Shown here piece by piece: positions 43,958-52,987 of a stretch of 64,000 nt of DNA. This DNA is from Saxibacter everestensis (GTDB lineage: Bacteria > Actinomycetota > Actinomycetes > Actinomycetales > Brevibacteriaceae), in the NCBI RefSeq assembly GCF_025787225.1, contig NZ_CP090958.1, positions 2,528,550-2,592,549 of the forward strand, given 5' to 3'. Each line of letters starts with the position of its first letter. Position 1 is the stretch's first letter. The position numbers were made by a program, and so were the translations under genes. A model generated the notes under the pieces. That model worked only from the letters and a program-made list of their open reading frames with translations. It ran no database searches and was not told the origin of the DNA.

Positions 43958-45169
43958 TCACGGTTCAGGCCCGACGCCATACTTCGGCACCCACCTGCCG
44001 AGCAGCACAGCCGCCGCCAGCCCAAGTCCGCCTATCGCCAGAATGCCCGCGCCGAGGCCCGCCGTCGCGGCCACAGTTGACAGCAGCAGCGGGCCGACCG
44101 CATTTCCGCTATCTGAGAGCAGCCGCCACGAGCCGAGGAAAGACGCCCGGTGCGTGCGCGGCGAGACGTCTGCGCCGAGCGTCATGATGATGCCTGAGCC
44201 GATTCCATTTCCGGCGCCCAGCACAAGAGCCACCACAAGCAGGGAACCAAACGATTGGGTCAGCGGCATCATGAGCAATGCCAGCGCGAGCACGACGACG
44301 GACGGCACAGCTATCCAGACCCTGCCGAACCGGTCCATCACCTTTCCGGCCGGATAAAACAGCAGCATGTCGACCGCGCCGGCTATGCCGAAGATCAGCG
44401 ACGTGCTTTGACCATCCAGGCCGATGTGACTGCTCCACAGCGGCAGCGCAACCTGGCGGGACGCCCTGATCCCGGCGACGAGCAGCACACAAACACCAAG
44501 CGTGCCGAGAACCTTTCGGTACCGTCTCACCATCGTCCACACGCTGACCGGCGCGACGGTGGTCGACGTCCGGCGGCGATCGGCGGCAAGGTCGGGTGCA
44601 ACAAGGAGTGCGATGCCGGCGAGCAGCGAGGAGCCCAGATGCACCCAGTAGCCGCCGACAGTGCCAAGCAGTCCGATAGCGACGACGGCGACGAACGGGC
44701 CGATGAACATGCCGATCCGGTGCGTTCCGCCGAGCGTGGACAATGCCCGCGCCCGCAGTCCAAACGGCACAACTTCGGCCACGTACACCTGGCGGGCCAG
44801 CATCCAGACCGCGCCGGAGGCGCCAGTACATGCGATGGCCAGGCACAGCATCCAGAGCGACGTGGCATAGATGCACACCAGCAGCGCGACGACATCGAGA
44901 CCGACGGCGAGCAGCATCGATCGTTTCTCGCCGATGCGGGTGACCAGCGCGCCAACCGGCAGATCAGCACAGATCTGGCCGATTCCGACCAGTGCGACAA
45001 CGAAACCGGCAAACGCTACGCTGGCTCCGAGGTCTATGGCGGAATGCGCGATGATCGGCTGAACCGCTCCCTGCCCCACGCCGTAGAGAACCGCCGGCAG
45101 GTAGGCCGGGAGGATAAGCGAACGCAACGATCCCGACCGGTTCGGCTCAGGCGTTCCATCCGCGGACAT
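43958..45169 (-). CDS. MFS transporter (drug/solute efflux-like)
   Basis: A 403-residue, 12-helix transporter. LPVGALVTRIGEKRSML in loop 2-3 and FYPAGKVMDRFGRVWIAVP in loop 8-9 are the two MFS signature motifs. It has no close resemblance to the AAHS protein encoded next to it, so the two are not a recent duplication. Its ATG at 45169 shares its A with the map stop (TGATG), so it is translated as a fourth gene of secY-adk-map. Substrate is unknown. It converges with the other MFS gene, 19 bases apart. Confidence 0.85.
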   Translation of the reverse strand: MSADGTPEPNRSGSLRSLILPAYLPAVLYGVGQGAVQPIIAHSAIDLGASVAFAGFVVALVGIGQICADLPVGALVTRIGEKRSMLLAVGLDVVALLVCIYATSLWMLCLAIACTGASGAVWMLARQVYVAEVVPFGLRARALSTLGGTHRIGMFIGPFVAVVAIGLLGTVGGYWVHLGSSLLAGIALLVAPDLAADRRRTSTTVAPVSVWTMVRRYRKVLGTLGVCVLLVAGIRASRQVALPLWSSHIGLDGQSTSLIFGIAGAVDMLLFYPAGKVMDRFGRVWIAVPSVVVLALALLMMPLTQSFGSLLVVALVLGAGNGIGSGIIMTLGADVSPRTHRASFLGSWRLLSDSGNAVGPLLLSTVAATAGLGAGILAIGGLGLAAAVLLGRWVPKYGVGPEP

Positions 45170-45990
45170 CAGTCGAGCGGCGCGACCGTCACACCGAGTT
45201 CGGCGAGCTTTGCCGCCCCGCCGTCGGGTGCGGTCAGCACCCAGATTCCACCGTCGTGCACGGCAACGCTGTGCTCCCAGTGCGCCGCATTCCGTTTGTC
45301 TTCGGTCACCACGGTCCAGTCATCGTCGAGCACCCGGGTCGCGATATCACCGGCAACCAGCATTGGTTCAATAGCCAGGCACAGCCCGGGCTTGACCTTG
45401 GGACCGAGATTGGAGGCGCGGTAGTTCAGCACGTCCGGCGGTTGGTGCATCGAGGTGCCAATTCCATGCCCGACATAGTCTTCCAGGATGCCGAAGTCGG
45501 CCGCGGAGGCCGTCACGAAGTCGTCGATTGCCGCACCTATCTCCCCCACGTGCCTGGCCGACGCGAGAGCGGCAATACCCACCCACATAGCCTGTTCGGT
45601 GATGTCGATCAGCCGCTGGTTCTCGGAGTCGACCGGGTCGACGACGGCCGAGAACGCAGAATCGCCGTGCCAGCCGGAAACGATAGCGCCGCCATCGATC
45701 GAGACCAGGTCTCCGGGCGCTATCTTCCGATCGCCCGGTATGCCGTGCACCACCTCATCGTTGACCGAGATACACAGCGTCGCCGGGAAGCCGTGATAGC
45801 CCTTGAAGTTCGACGTGGCGCCCGCATCTTTGATCACGGCGGCGGCGATGGCGTCCAGCTCACGGGTTGTGATACCAGGTGTCAGCGCATCCCTGGCGGC
45901 ACCCAACGCGGCTGCGGTCACCAGACCGGCCTCTCGCATCAGCCGGATCTGTCCCTCTGTCTTGTATTCGATCTTTCGTCCGCCGAACAC
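45169..45990 (-). CDS. map: Methionine aminopeptidase, type I
   Basis: Removes the initiator Met from nascent proteins at the ribosome. The 273-residue protein has the five metal ligands in order: Asp in VSIDGGAIV, Asp in GDSAFS, His in GHGIGTSMH, Glu in AIEPMLV and Glu in EHSVAV; the catalytic His is in GYHGFPAT. GTG 45990, 10 bases after the adk stop, gives VFGGRKIEYKTEGQI, the usual beginning; the longer frame to 46062 overlaps adk and is rejected. Its stop is coupled to a downstream MFS gene. Confidence 0.93.
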   Translation of the reverse strand: MFGGRKIEYKTEGQIRLMREAGLVTAAALGAARDALTPGITTRELDAIAAAVIKDAGATSNFKGYHGFPATLCISVNDEVVHGIPGDRKIAPGDLVSIDGGAIVSGWHGDSAFSAVVDPVDSENQRLIDITEQAMWVGIAALASARHVGEIGAAIDDFVTASAADFGILEDYVGHGIGTSMHQPPDVLNYRASNLGPKVKPGLCLAIEPMLVAGDIATRVLDDDWTVVTEDKRNAAHWEHSVAVHDGGIWVLTAPDGGAAKLAELGVTVAPLD

Positions 45991-46000
45991 CGCGAAAGCC

Positions 46001-46582
46001 CTAGGCCTTCTGGTCCTGGCCGATGGCAGCGAGGACCCGCGAGGAGACCTCGTCGACAGCACCGAGTCCGTCCACTGTGCGCAGCAGGCCGCGCTCGGCG
46101 TACAGCTTGGTCAGCGGGGCGGTCTGCTCAACGTAGACATCCAGCCGGTGGCGGATGATTTCCTCGCTGTCGTCCGCGCGCGCCTCGATCTGCGCCCGGG
46201 TCAACAGGCGGGCGACGACCTCGTCGGTGTCTGCCTCGAGCTCGACGACGTGATCCAGCGAATCCCCCGTCTCGGCCAGAATTTCGTCCAACGCAGTGAC
46301 CTGGGCGGTCGTTCGGGGGTAACCGTCGAGCAGGAAACCGTTGAGCGCATCATCCTGCTGCAAACGCTCCCGCACCATCTTGTTCGTGACTTCATCCGGA
46401 ACGTACTCCCCGGCGTCCATGTAGCGTTTCGCCTCGACGCCGAGCGGAGTCTCCTCGGTCACGTTCGTCCGGAAGATGCTCCCGGTGGATACCGCGGGAA
46501 TCTGCAGACGTTCTGCCAGCCTGGCGGCCTGCGTTCCCTTGCCGGCGCCGGGCGGGCCGATCAGGATAATGCGTGCACTCAT
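46001..46582 (-). CDS. adk: Adenylate kinase
   Basis: Balances adenine nucleotides (ATP + AMP to 2 ADP). The 193-residue enzyme has the P-loop GPPGAGKGT at 9-17, DGYPRTTAQ (the AMP-site Arg) and RADDSEEIIRHRL. The LID is the short form without zinc cysteines, as usual in actinobacteria. ATG 46582 begins MSARIILIGPPG; AAGAAAGAG lies about seven bases upstream. It follows secY after a 99-base gap with a hairpin, and map follows after 10 bases. Confidence 0.96.
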   Translation of the reverse strand: MSARIILIGPPGAGKGTQAARLAERLQIPAVSTGSIFRTNVTEETPLGVEAKRYMDAGEYVPDEVTNKMVRERLQQDDALNGFLLDGYPRTTAQVTALDEILAETGDSLDHVVELEADTDEVVARLLTRAQIEARADDSEEIIRHRLDVYVEQTAPLTKLYAERGLLRTVDGLGAVDEVSSRVLAAIGQDQKA

Positions 46583-46634
46583 ATGAGTCTCTTTCTTAGG
46601 TAAGTCATACCCGACAAGTCGGGCGACTGCGCCT

Positions 46635-46665
46635 CCTCGTGCCGGCCTGGCGGGCCGGCACGAGG
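46635..46665 (-). terminator. Intercistronic hairpin secY/adk
   Basis: A perfect 13 bp stem (arm CCTCGTGCCGGCC; arms 46635-46647 and 46653-46665) with a 5-base loop, no U-tract. It may separate secY from adk-map mRNA levels or protect the 3' end of the upstream message. Confidence 0.6.
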
Positions 46666-46681
46666 TGTGCATTTGAAGCTT

Positions 46682-47983
46682 CTAGCGCAGCAGGCCTTCG
46701 TAATGCCGTTGCTGCATCTGTGAATCGATCTGCTTCACAGTTTCAAGTCCGACGCCGACCACGATCAGGATCGACGTGCCACCGAACGGGAAGTTCTGGT
46801 TCGCGTCGATCAGTACGAGAGCGATCAATGGGATCATCGCGACGAAGCCGAGGTACAGCGAGCCCGGAAGGGTGATCCGGGTCAGAACATAGTTGAGGTA
46901 CTCGGCGGTTGGCCGCCCGGCACGGATACCGGGAATGAAGCCGCCGTACTTCTTCATATTGTCTGCGACCTCTTCGGGGTTGAAGGTAATCGCGACGTAG
47001 AAGTAGGTGAAGAAGACGATCAGCAAGAAGTACAGCGCCATGTAGAGCGGGTGGTCGCCCGTGGTCAGGTACTGCGCGATCCACTGCACCCAGGCCGACT
47101 GAGGATCGCCGAACTGGGAGATCAAGGTCGGAAGGTAGAGCAGGGACGAGCCGAAGATCACCGGGATGACGCCGGCCATGTTCACCTTGATCGGGATGTA
47201 GGTCGAAGTGCCACCGAACATCCGCCGGCCAACCATGCGCTTTGCGTACTGCACCGGTACCCGGCGCTGCGACTGCTCAACGAAGACAACCAGTCCGACG
47301 ATGACCAGGCCGATCAGTACCACGATCACGAACACGTCCCAGCCCTGCGAGCTGACGATCGCGCCGAAGGAGGACGGGAACGCAGAGGCGACGCTGGTGA
47401 AGATCAGCAGCGACATACCGTTGCCGACGCCACGCTCGGTGATCTGCTCACCGAGCCACATGATCAGGCCGGTGCCTGCCGTCAGGGTGATAATCAGCAG
47501 GCCGATACCGATCCAGCTGTCGTCAACTATCAGGTTCGTGCAGCCGGCGACGTTGCCGAACAGCGCACCGGATCGGGCTGTCGCCACGAGCGTGGTGGCG
47601 TTGAGCAGTCCGAGGCCGATCGTCAGGTAACGGGTGTACTGGGTCAGCTTGGCCTGACCGGCCGCGCCTTCCTTGTGCAGCTGTTCGAAACGCGGGATGA
47701 CGACGCGGAGCAGCTGCGTGATGATGCTGGCCGTGATGTACGGCATGATGCCGAGCGCGAAGATGGACAGCTGCAGCAATGCGCCGCCGCTGAAGAGGTT
47801 CACGAGGCCGAAAACGCCCTGGGTGAGTTCAGGGGACGCCACACATTCCTGGACCTGCTTGTAGTCGATGCCGGGGGCAGGTACAAACGATCCCAGGCGG
47901 AAGACAGAGATGATCGCAAGCGTGAAGAAGAGCTTACGACGGAGATCAGGCGTGCGAAACGCCCGCGCAATTGCGCTGAGCAA
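46682..47983 (-). CDS. secY: Preprotein translocase subunit SecY
   Basis: Channel subunit of the Sec translocon, about 433 residues with ten helices. Recognisable parts are LGSFVPAPGIDY, FSGGALLQLSIFALGIMPYITASII (in part), QYTRYLTIGL and GIRAGRPTAEYLNYVLTRITLPGSLYL (in part). The likely start is TTG 47983, four bases after GGAGG, giving LLSAIARAFRTPDLRRKL; a frame to 48193 runs through a hairpin and is not credible. A TTG start is unusual for such a highly expressed gene. It follows rplO after a 166-base gap with a strong hairpin. Confidence 0.95.
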   Translation of the reverse strand: MLSAIARAFRTPDLRRKLFFTLAIISVFRLGSFVPAPGIDYKQVQECVASPELTQGVFGLVNLFSGGALLQLSIFALGIMPYITASIITQLLRVVIPRFEQLHKEGAAGQAKLTQYTRYLTIGLGLLNATTLVATARSGALFGNVAGCTNLIVDDSWIGIGLLIITLTAGTGLIMWLGEQITERGVGNGMSLLIFTSVASAFPSSFGAIVSSQGWDVFVIVVLIGLVIVGLVVFVEQSQRRVPVQYAKRMVGRRMFGGTSTYIPIKVNMAGVIPVIFGSSLLYLPTLISQFGDPQSAWVQWIAQYLTTGDHPLYMALYFLLIVFFTYFYVAITFNPEEVADNMKKYGGFIPGIRAGRPTAEYLNYVLTRITLPGSLYLGFVAMIPLIALVLIDANQNFPFGGTSILIVVGVGLETVKQIDSQMQQRHYEGLLR

Positions 47984-48097
47984 GCATCCTCCTGGTGGCT
48001 GGTAGCAGGCGACCGTTGAGCGGCCTGATGAACGTAAAAGTTTTCTAGGGAAGGCTATCAGCCTAACCGGGTAGTGCAGAAACTCCCGATACCCAAG

Positions 48098-48130
48098 TTG
48101 GGCGGGCAGCCGGATAGACTGCCCGCCCAA
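48098..48130 (-). terminator. Intercistronic hairpin rplO/secY
   Basis: A perfect 12 bp stem (arm TTGGGCGGGCAG; arms 48098-48109 and 48119-48130) with a 9-base loop, 19 bases after the rplO stop. Read leftward it is followed by CTTGGG, not a U-tract, so partial attenuation or processing is more likely than full termination. Confidence 0.6.
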
Positions 48131-48149
48131 CGAAGGGTTATCTTCAGTG

Positions 48150-48611
48150 TTAAAGCTCAGATGCGGATCCACCTGCGGCGTTGATCTTCTCAACAGCCGA
48201 TGACGAATAAGCGTGAACCTTGACGTTCAGCTTCACCGACAACTCGCCGGTGCCAAGAACCTTGACCGGCTGATTGGCGCGAACCGCGCCCTTTTCAACC
48301 AGGTTCTCGACAGTGACATCGCCACCATCCGGGTAAAGGGACGTCAGCTTATCCAGGTTGACTACCTGGAAGGTCACCTTGAACGGGTTCTTGAAGCCAC
48401 GCAGCTTTGGAAGCCGCATGTGCAGCGGCGTCTGTCCACCCTCGAAGCCGTGAGGCACCTGGTAACGAGCCTTCGTTCCCTTGGTACCGCGACCTGCGGT
48501 CTTACCCTTGGATCCTTCACCACGACCAACACGGGTCTTGGCAGTCTTGGAACCCGGGGCAGGACGAAGGTGGTGAACCTTGAGAGCGTGTTCCTTTTGG
48601 GTTTCAGCCAT
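48150..48611 (-). CDS. rplO: 50S ribosomal protein uL15
   Basis: Large-subunit assembly protein, 153 residues. [30 protein letters not shown]-type start (given in parts: [30 protein letters not shown]), [20 protein letters not shown] and a C-terminal [14 protein letters not shown] segment are standard. Its ATG lies two bases after the rpmD stop. A hairpin follows the stop. Confidence 0.97.
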   Translation of the reverse strand: MAETQKEHALKVHHLRPAPGSKTAKTRVGRGEGSKGKTAGRGTKGTKARYQVPHGFEGGQTPLHMRLPKLRGFKNPFKVTFQVVNLDKLTSLYPDGGDVTVENLVEKGAVRANQPVKVLGTGELSVKLNVKVHAYSSSAVEKINAAGGSASEL

Positions 48612-48613
48612 GG

Positions 48614-48796
48614 TTAGTCCACCTCTTTCCAGGTGACGAGGTGGCGAACGGTGTTAACCATTCCGCGGAACTCAGGGCGATCCTCCTTGACGACGACGTC
48701 GCCAATTCGCTTGAGGCCAAGCGAGCGGAGGGAATCGCGCTGGTTCTGCTTACCACCGATTTTGGACTTGATCTGCTTGATTTCCAGCTTTGCCAT
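48614..48796 (-). CDS. rpmD: 50S ribosomal protein uL30
   Basis: A 60-residue protein of the large subunit: [20 protein letters not shown] (given in part), [20 protein letters not shown] and NTVRHLV. Its ATG shares a base with the rpsE stop (TAATG), and rplO follows two bases after its own stop, so these genes are translationally linked. Confidence 0.96.
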   Translation of the reverse strand: MAKLEIKQIKSKIGGKQNQRDSLRSLGLKRIGDVVVKEDRPEFRGMVNTVRHLVTWKEVD

Positions 48797-49506
48797 TATG
48801 CACTCGCCCCGCTTGCAGCTCGGAGCAGCGCGGGAGGCGCAACCTCATCGAGAGGAAGCCCACGCCGAGCCGCAACTTCTTCCGGACGCTCAAGCATCTT
48901 CAGCGCAGCGATCGTGGCGTGCACGATGTTGAGCTGGTTCTGCGAACCGAGCGACTTCGACAGCACATCGTGAATACCGGCGCAGTCGAGAACCGCACGC
49001 ACCGGACCACCGGCGATAACACCGGTTCCCGGGGAGGCCGGGCGGAGCAGGACTACGCCCGCTGCCGCTTCGCCCTGCACCGAGTGCGGGATCGTCTTGT
49101 CGATCCGCGGAACCCGGAAGAAGCTCTTCTTGGCTTCCTCGACGCCCTTGGCAATCGCTGCAGGAACTTCCTTCGCCTTGCCGTAGCCGACGCCAACCAT
49201 GCCGTCGCCGTCTCCGACGACTACCAGGGCGGTGAAGCTGAACCGACGTCCACCCTTAACCACCTTGGCTACACGGTTGATCGTCACTACATGCTCGACG
49301 AACTGGTTCTTTTCCTCGCGGCTGTCGCCGCGGTTGCCACGGCCACGGCCTTCACCGCGTCCGCCGCGTCCACGACCTTCGTTACGCTGGTCGCGGCCAC
49401 CGCGGCCAGCGGCCTGGCCCTCAGCAGAACCGGTACCGGTTGCTGCGGCGCCCTGGGTGGTTTCGCTCACCTGCTGCTCCTTAGTTGCTTCATCTGAAGT
49501 GCTCAC
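48796..49506 (-). CDS. rpsE: 30S ribosomal protein uS5 with Arg-Gly-rich N-terminal extension
   Basis: Small-subunit body protein that influences decoding accuracy. The conserved core begins at about residue 66 ([32 protein letters not shown], given only to locate it), with [26 protein letters not shown] and the [22 protein letters not shown] part following. Residues 30-62 form an Arg/Gly-rich repeat ([17 protein letters not shown]), part of an extension longer than in E. coli (166 residues versus 236 here). GTG 49506 overlaps the rplR stop (GTGA). Such extensions are usual in actinobacteria. Confidence 0.97.
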   Translation of the reverse strand: MSTSDEATKEQQVSETTQGAAATGTGSAEGQAAGRGGRDQRNEGRGRGGRGEGRGRGNRGDSREEKNQFVEHVVTINRVAKVVKGGRRFSFTALVVVGDGDGMVGVGYGKAKEVPAAIAKGVEEAKKSFFRVPRIDKTIPHSVQGEAAAGVVLLRPASPGTGVIAGGPVRAVLDCAGIHDVLSKSLGSQNQLNIVHATIAALKMLERPEEVAARRGLPLDEVAPPALLRAASGASA

Positions 49507-49883
49507 AGGGTGAGTCCCCCTTCACGAGCACCGTCGGCGATAGCTGCAACACGACCGTGGTAGGCGTTACCCCCGCGGTCGAACACAACAGCGTCTACGC
49601 CGGCGTCCTTGGCACGCTGAGCAACGAGCTCACCGACCGTTTTGGCTTTCTCGGTTTTGTCACCGGAGTTAGCCCGCAGGTCGGCCTCGAGTGTCGAGGC
49701 GCTTGCCAGCGTGACGCCGCGGGTGTCATCGACAACCTGGACGAACACGTGACGGGATGAACGCGAAACGACCAGACGAGGGCGTTCCGTGGTTCCGGTG
49801 ATGTTCTTGCGCAAACGGGTGTGACGGCGTGTGCGTGCTGCCGCCTTACCCTTGCCGTAACTCTTCTTCTTGGCGAAGGCCAT
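49503..49883 (-). CDS. rplR: 50S ribosomal protein uL18
   Basis: Binds 5S rRNA with uL5. The 126-residue protein has [20 protein letters not shown] (in part), [45 protein letters not shown] and the [19 protein letters not shown] tail, all standard. ATG 49883 lies three bases after the rplF stop; its own stop overlaps rpsE. Confidence 0.97.
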   Translation of the reverse strand: MAFAKKKSYGKGKAAARTRRHTRLRKNITGTTERPRLVVSRSSRHVFVQVVDDTRGVTLASASTLEADLRANSGDKTEKAKTVGELVAQRAKDAGVDAVVFDRGGNAYHGRVAAIADGAREGGLTL

Positions 49884-49886
49884 CGC

Positions 49887-50423
49887 TTACTTACCAGCCT
49901 TTCCGACCTTGCGGCGAACGATTTCGCCGGCGTAGCGTACACCCTTGCCCTTGTACGGGTCAGGCTTGCGAAGCTTACGAATGTTCGCAGCTACTTCGCC
50001 GACTTGCTGCTTATCGATGCCCGAGACGGTCACCTTGTTGTTGCCCTCCACAGCGAAGCTAATTCCCTGTGGCGGTTCAACGGTGATCGAGTGGCTGTAG
50101 CCGAGCGCGAACTCAAGGTTCGAGCCCTTGGCCTGCACGCGGTAACCGGTGCCGACAATTTCGAGCTTCTTGGAATAGCCCTCGGTGACGCCCTGGATCA
50201 GGTTCGAGATCAGCGTCCGGGTCAGTCCATGCAGTGAACGCGATTCGCGCTCATCGTTCGGACGGGCCACGGCGATGTTTCCATCGTCGCTGCTAACCGT
50301 GATCGGGCTGGCCACCGTGTGGCTCAGTTCTCCCTTGGGGCCCTTTACGGCCACATTGGAGCCATCAATTTTGACTTCGACGCCGGAGGGAACCGGAATT
50401 GGCAGTCTGCCGATGCGCGACAT
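49887..50423 (-). CDS. rplF: 50S ribosomal protein uL6
   Basis: Large-subunit protein near the GTPase-associated centre, 178 residues with two similar domains. [44 protein letters not shown] and the signature [16 protein letters not shown] (each in part) are present. It lies 17 bases after rpsH. Confidence 0.97.
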   Translation of the reverse strand: MSRIGRLPIPVPSGVEVKIDGSNVAVKGPKGELSHTVASPITVSSDDGNIAVARPNDERESRSLHGLTRTLISNLIQGVTEGYSKKLEIVGTGYRVQAKGSNLEFALGYSHSITVEPPQGISFAVEGNNKVTVSGIDKQQVGEVAANIRKLRKPDPYKGKGVRYAGEIVRRKVGKAGK

Positions 50424-50440
50424 ATTTTCTCCTCCTGCCC

Positions 50441-50839
50441 TTACCAGACGTAGGCGAGGACTTCCCCACCCACACCCTTCTTGGCGGCCTGCTTGTCAGT
50501 AAGCAGACCGGACGACGTGGAAAGAATTGCGATGCCAAGCCCGCCGAGAACCTTAGGCAGGTTCGTGGACTTCGCATAGACCCGGAGGCCTGGCTTGGAG
50601 ACGCGGCGGATTCCAGCGATAGAACGCTCACGGCTCGGGCCGAACTTCAGGTCAAGCAAAAGCTTCTTGCCGACCTCGGCATCTTCGACCTTCCAGTCGG
50701 CGATGTACCCCTGGTCTTTCAGGATTTCAGCGATACGCGACTTCAGCTTGCTGTACGGCATAGCTACGTCGTCGTGATACGCCGAGTTGGCGTTGCGCAG
50801 ACGTGTCAACATGTCTGCGACGGGATCTGTCATTGTCAT
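50441..50839 (-). CDS. rpsH: 30S ribosomal protein uS8
   Basis: Primary 16S-binding assembly protein; in E. coli its homologue represses the spc operon. The 132-residue protein starts [18 protein letters not shown] and ends GEVLAYVW, with [28 protein letters not shown] (in part) before it. A 12 bp palindrome GGGCACGTGCCC (50841-50852) stands between AGGAAGG and the ATG, so it could hinder or tune ribosome loading. rpsN, normally between rplE and rpsH, is absent: the gap is only 83 bases. Confidence 0.97.
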   Translation of the reverse strand: MTMTDPVADMLTRLRNANSAYHDDVAMPYSKLKSRIAEILKDQGYIADWKVEDAEVGKKLLLDLKFGPSRERSIAGIRRVSKPGLRVYAKSTNLPKVLGGLGIAILSTSSGLLTDKQAAKKGVGGEVLAYVW

Positions 50840-50922
50840 TGGGCACGTGCCCTTCCTCGTTACGGTTTCGCATCCCGCTACGGTCGAGAACTCTCAACCG
50901 AAGCGGTGGACCTGAAACGTAG

Positions 50923-51504
50923 TTAGTTGCTCTTGAATGGGAAACCGAGGTGACGAAGCAGCGCGCGGCCCTCATCGTCAGTCTTGGCGGTAGTTACTAC
51001 GGTGATATCCATGCCCCGAACGCGATCAATCGCGTCCTGGTCGATCTCGTGGAACATCGACTGCTCGGTCAGACCGAAAGTGTAGTTTCCGTTGCCGTCG
51101 AACTGACGATCCGAGAGTCCGCGGAAGTCACGGATACGCGGCAGCGCAAGGCTGACGACGCGATCCAGGAATTCCCACATGCGACGACCCCGGAGGGTTG
51201 TGTGCGCACCGATCGGCTGGCCTTCACGCAGTTTGAACTGCGCAATCGACTTGCGAGCGGCGGTGACCTGCGGCTTCTGACCGGTGATTGCGGTGAGGTC
51301 GCGAATCGCGCCCTCGATCAGCTTGGAGTCGCGTGCAGCGTCTCCGACACCCATGTTCACGACGACCTTGGTCAGGGTAGGAACCTGCATGACGTTTGCG
51401 TAGCCGAACTCATCCTGCAGTTTGGCCACGATTTCCGCGCGGTACTTGGACTTCAGCCGTGGCAGCTCGATCGCTGCCGGCGTTTCAATAGCTTCAGTAC
51501 TCAT
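50923..51504 (-). CDS. rplE: 50S ribosomal protein uL5
   Basis: Binds 5S rRNA and contacts P-site tRNA and uS13. A 193-residue protein with [57 protein letters not shown] (in part) and the [29 protein letters not shown] region (in part). ATG 51504 shares a base with the rplX stop (TGATG), and AAGGA lies seven bases upstream. Confidence 0.97.
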   Translation of the reverse strand: MSTEAIETPAAIELPRLKSKYRAEIVAKLQDEFGYANVMQVPTLTKVVVNMGVGDAARDSKLIEGAIRDLTAITGQKPQVTAARKSIAQFKLREGQPIGAHTTLRGRRMWEFLDRVVSLALPRIRDFRGLSDRQFDGNGNYTFGLTEQSMFHEIDQDAIDRVRGMDITVVTTAKTDDEGRALLRHLGFPFKSN

Positions 51505-51884
51505 CAGATGTCCTTACCGGAACGCTTGGATACACGTACGCGCACAGCCTTCTGACGTCCGTCCCGTTCAACCGTCTCGGTGCGGTAGCCAACCCGGGTT
51601 GGCTTCTTGTCCGATGGGTCTACCAGAGCAACGTTCGAGATGTGCAGCGGAGCCTCGTGGATTTCGATTCCACCGGTCTTCGCTCCGCGTCCGCTTGCGC
51701 CGACCTTCTTGTGCTTGCTGACGCGGTTGACGCCTTCAACCAGGACACGGTTGCGCTCGGGGTAAACCTCGAGGACCTTGCCCTGCTTGCCGCGGTCTCC
51801 GCCACGATCAGCCTTGGCACCGGCGATCACCTGAACGAGATCGCCCTTCTTGATTTTCAGCTTGACTGTCTTATTCGCGCTCAC
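51504..51884 (-). CDS. rplX: 50S ribosomal protein uL24
   Basis: Early assembly initiator of the large subunit. The 126-residue protein has the KOW motif in [30 protein letters not shown] (in part), then [14 protein letters not shown] and [23 protein letters not shown] 51884 lies two bases after the rplN stop; the stop overlaps the rplE start. Confidence 0.97.
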   Translation of the reverse strand: MSANKTVKLKIKKGDLVQVIAGAKADRGGDRGKQGKVLEVYPERNRVLVEGVNRVSKHKKVGASGRGAKTGGIEIHEAPLHISNVALVDPSDKKPTRVGYRTETVERDGRQKAVRVRVSKRSGKDI

Positions 51885-51886
51885 GA

Positions 51887-52255
51887 TTACAGCACCTCCG
51901 GGGCCAGCGAGATGATCTTCATGAACTTCTTGTCGCGCAGTTCACGGCCAACCGGGCCGAAGATGCGCGTTCCGCGTGGTTCGCCGTCGGTCTTCAAGAT
52001 CACTGCGGCATTTTCGTCGAAGCTGATGTAGGAACCGTCTGGACGACGGCGCTCCTTCACCGTGCGGACGATAACCGCCTTCACGACGTCGCCCTTCTTC
52101 ACATTGCCGCCTGGGATCGCGTCCTTGACGGTGGCCACGATGGTGTCGCCGATTCCGGCGTAACGTCGACCTGAACCGCCGAGAACGCGGATGGTCAAAA
52201 TCTCTTTTGCCCCCGTGTTGTCGGCGACCTTTAGTCGCGACTCCTGCTGGATCAC
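51887..52255 (-). CDS. rplN: 50S ribosomal protein uL14
   Basis: Large-subunit protein at an inter-subunit bridge, 122 residues. Typical segments: [47 protein letters not shown] and [23 protein letters not shown] 52255 follows GGAG. It begins the spc-type part of the operon, separated from rpsQ by 140 bases that contain a strong hairpin. Confidence 0.97.
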   Translation of the reverse strand: MIQQESRLKVADNTGAKEILTIRVLGGSGRRYAGIGDTIVATVKDAIPGGNVKKGDVVKAVIVRTVKERRRPDGSYISFDENAAVILKTDGEPRGTRIFGPVGRELRDKKFMKIISLAPEVL

Positions 52256-52355
52256 TGTCGAACTCCTGTCGTCACGCCGGTTCTCTGTTCGAGCCTTGCG
52301 GAACGGTCGATTTGGATTATTGCCTTAAAGCTCTGCTGACTTCATCACTGCCGTA

Positions 52356-52384
52356 CACGGCGAGCGGGAAACCCGCTCGCCGTG
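52356..52384 (-). terminator. Intercistronic hairpin rpsQ/rplN
   Basis: A perfect 13 bp stem (arm CACGGCGAGCGGG; arms 52356-52368 and 52372-52384) with a 3-base loop lies 11 bases after the rpsQ stop. No U-tract follows in the leftward direction. It marks the S10/spc boundary. Confidence 0.65.
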
Positions 52385-52395
52385 CAAAGAGTGTT

Positions 52396-52737
52396 CTACT
52401 TGGCGCGCTCTACGATTTCTTTCAAGCGCCACCGCTTCGTAGCGGACAACGGCCTGGTCTCGCTAATCACAACGAGGTCGCCAATGCCGGCAGAGTTGTT
52501 TTCATCGTGAACCTTAACCTTGCTGGTCCGACGGATGATTTTACCGTAAAGACGGTGCTTCACGCGATCTTCAACAGCGACCACGATTGTCTTTTCCATC
52601 TTGTCCGAGACCACATAGCCACGGCGTTCCTTGCGGAACGCCCGCTCTTCGGTCTCGTTAGCAACAGCTTCGGCGTTGTCCGCCTTTACTGCATTGCTCA
52701 CGTTGCTCTCCTGCTCTGCTTTTTTAGCTGCAGCCAT
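52396..52737 (-). CDS. rpsQ: 30S ribosomal protein uS17
   Basis: Primary 16S rRNA-binding protein, 113 residues. The core (from about residue 34) has [37 protein letters not shown] and [18 protein letters not shown]. About 33 residues of Ala/Glu-rich extension precede it, compared with E. coli (84 residues). ATG 52737 shares a base with the rpmC stop (TAATG). Last gene of the S10 part. Confidence 0.97.
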   Translation of the reverse strand: MAAAKKAEQESNVSNAVKADNAEAVANETEERAFRKERRGYVVSDKMEKTIVVAVEDRVKHRLYGKIIRRTSKVKVHDENNSAGIGDLVVISETRPLSATKRWRLKEIVERAK

Positions 52738-52985
52738 TACTTATCGTCCTTCGCTGCAGCCGGGCTTGTGCGGATAGCAAGTTCACGCTCACGGATGATC
52801 GTGTAGATACGCGCGATGTCCTTGCGGACCGCACGCAGACGACCATGACTTTCCAGCTGGCCGGTGGCCGACTGGAAGCGGAGGTTGAACAGTTCTGCCT
52901 TCGCCTTGCGCAGCTCTTCGACGAGACGCTCGTCGTCGTAACCGTCAAGAGCCGAAACAGACAGGTCCTTAGAACCGATAGCCAT
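52737..52985 (-). CDS. rpmC: 50S ribosomal protein uL29
   Basis: Small two-helix protein at the tunnel exit, a docking site for trigger factor and SRP. ATG 52985 gives an 82-residue protein with [36 protein letters not shown] (in part). An in-frame ATG at 52991 overlaps the rplP stop and is an alternative. The Ala/Lys/Asp tail is usual. Confidence 0.95.
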   Translation of the reverse strand: MAIGSKDLSVSALDGYDDERLVEELRKAKAELFNLRFQSATGQLESHGRLRAVRKDIARIYTIIRERELAIRTSPAAAKDDK

Positions 52986-52987
52986 GA

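Noticed and set aside
42568-45169. Recent tandem duplication of one MFS gene
   Set aside because: The two proteins differ in signature loops and orientation and show no close similarity.
50840-50922. A small rpsN gene between rplE and rpsH
   Set aside because: The 83 bases contain no frame with the CxxC pattern of uS14 and are too short.
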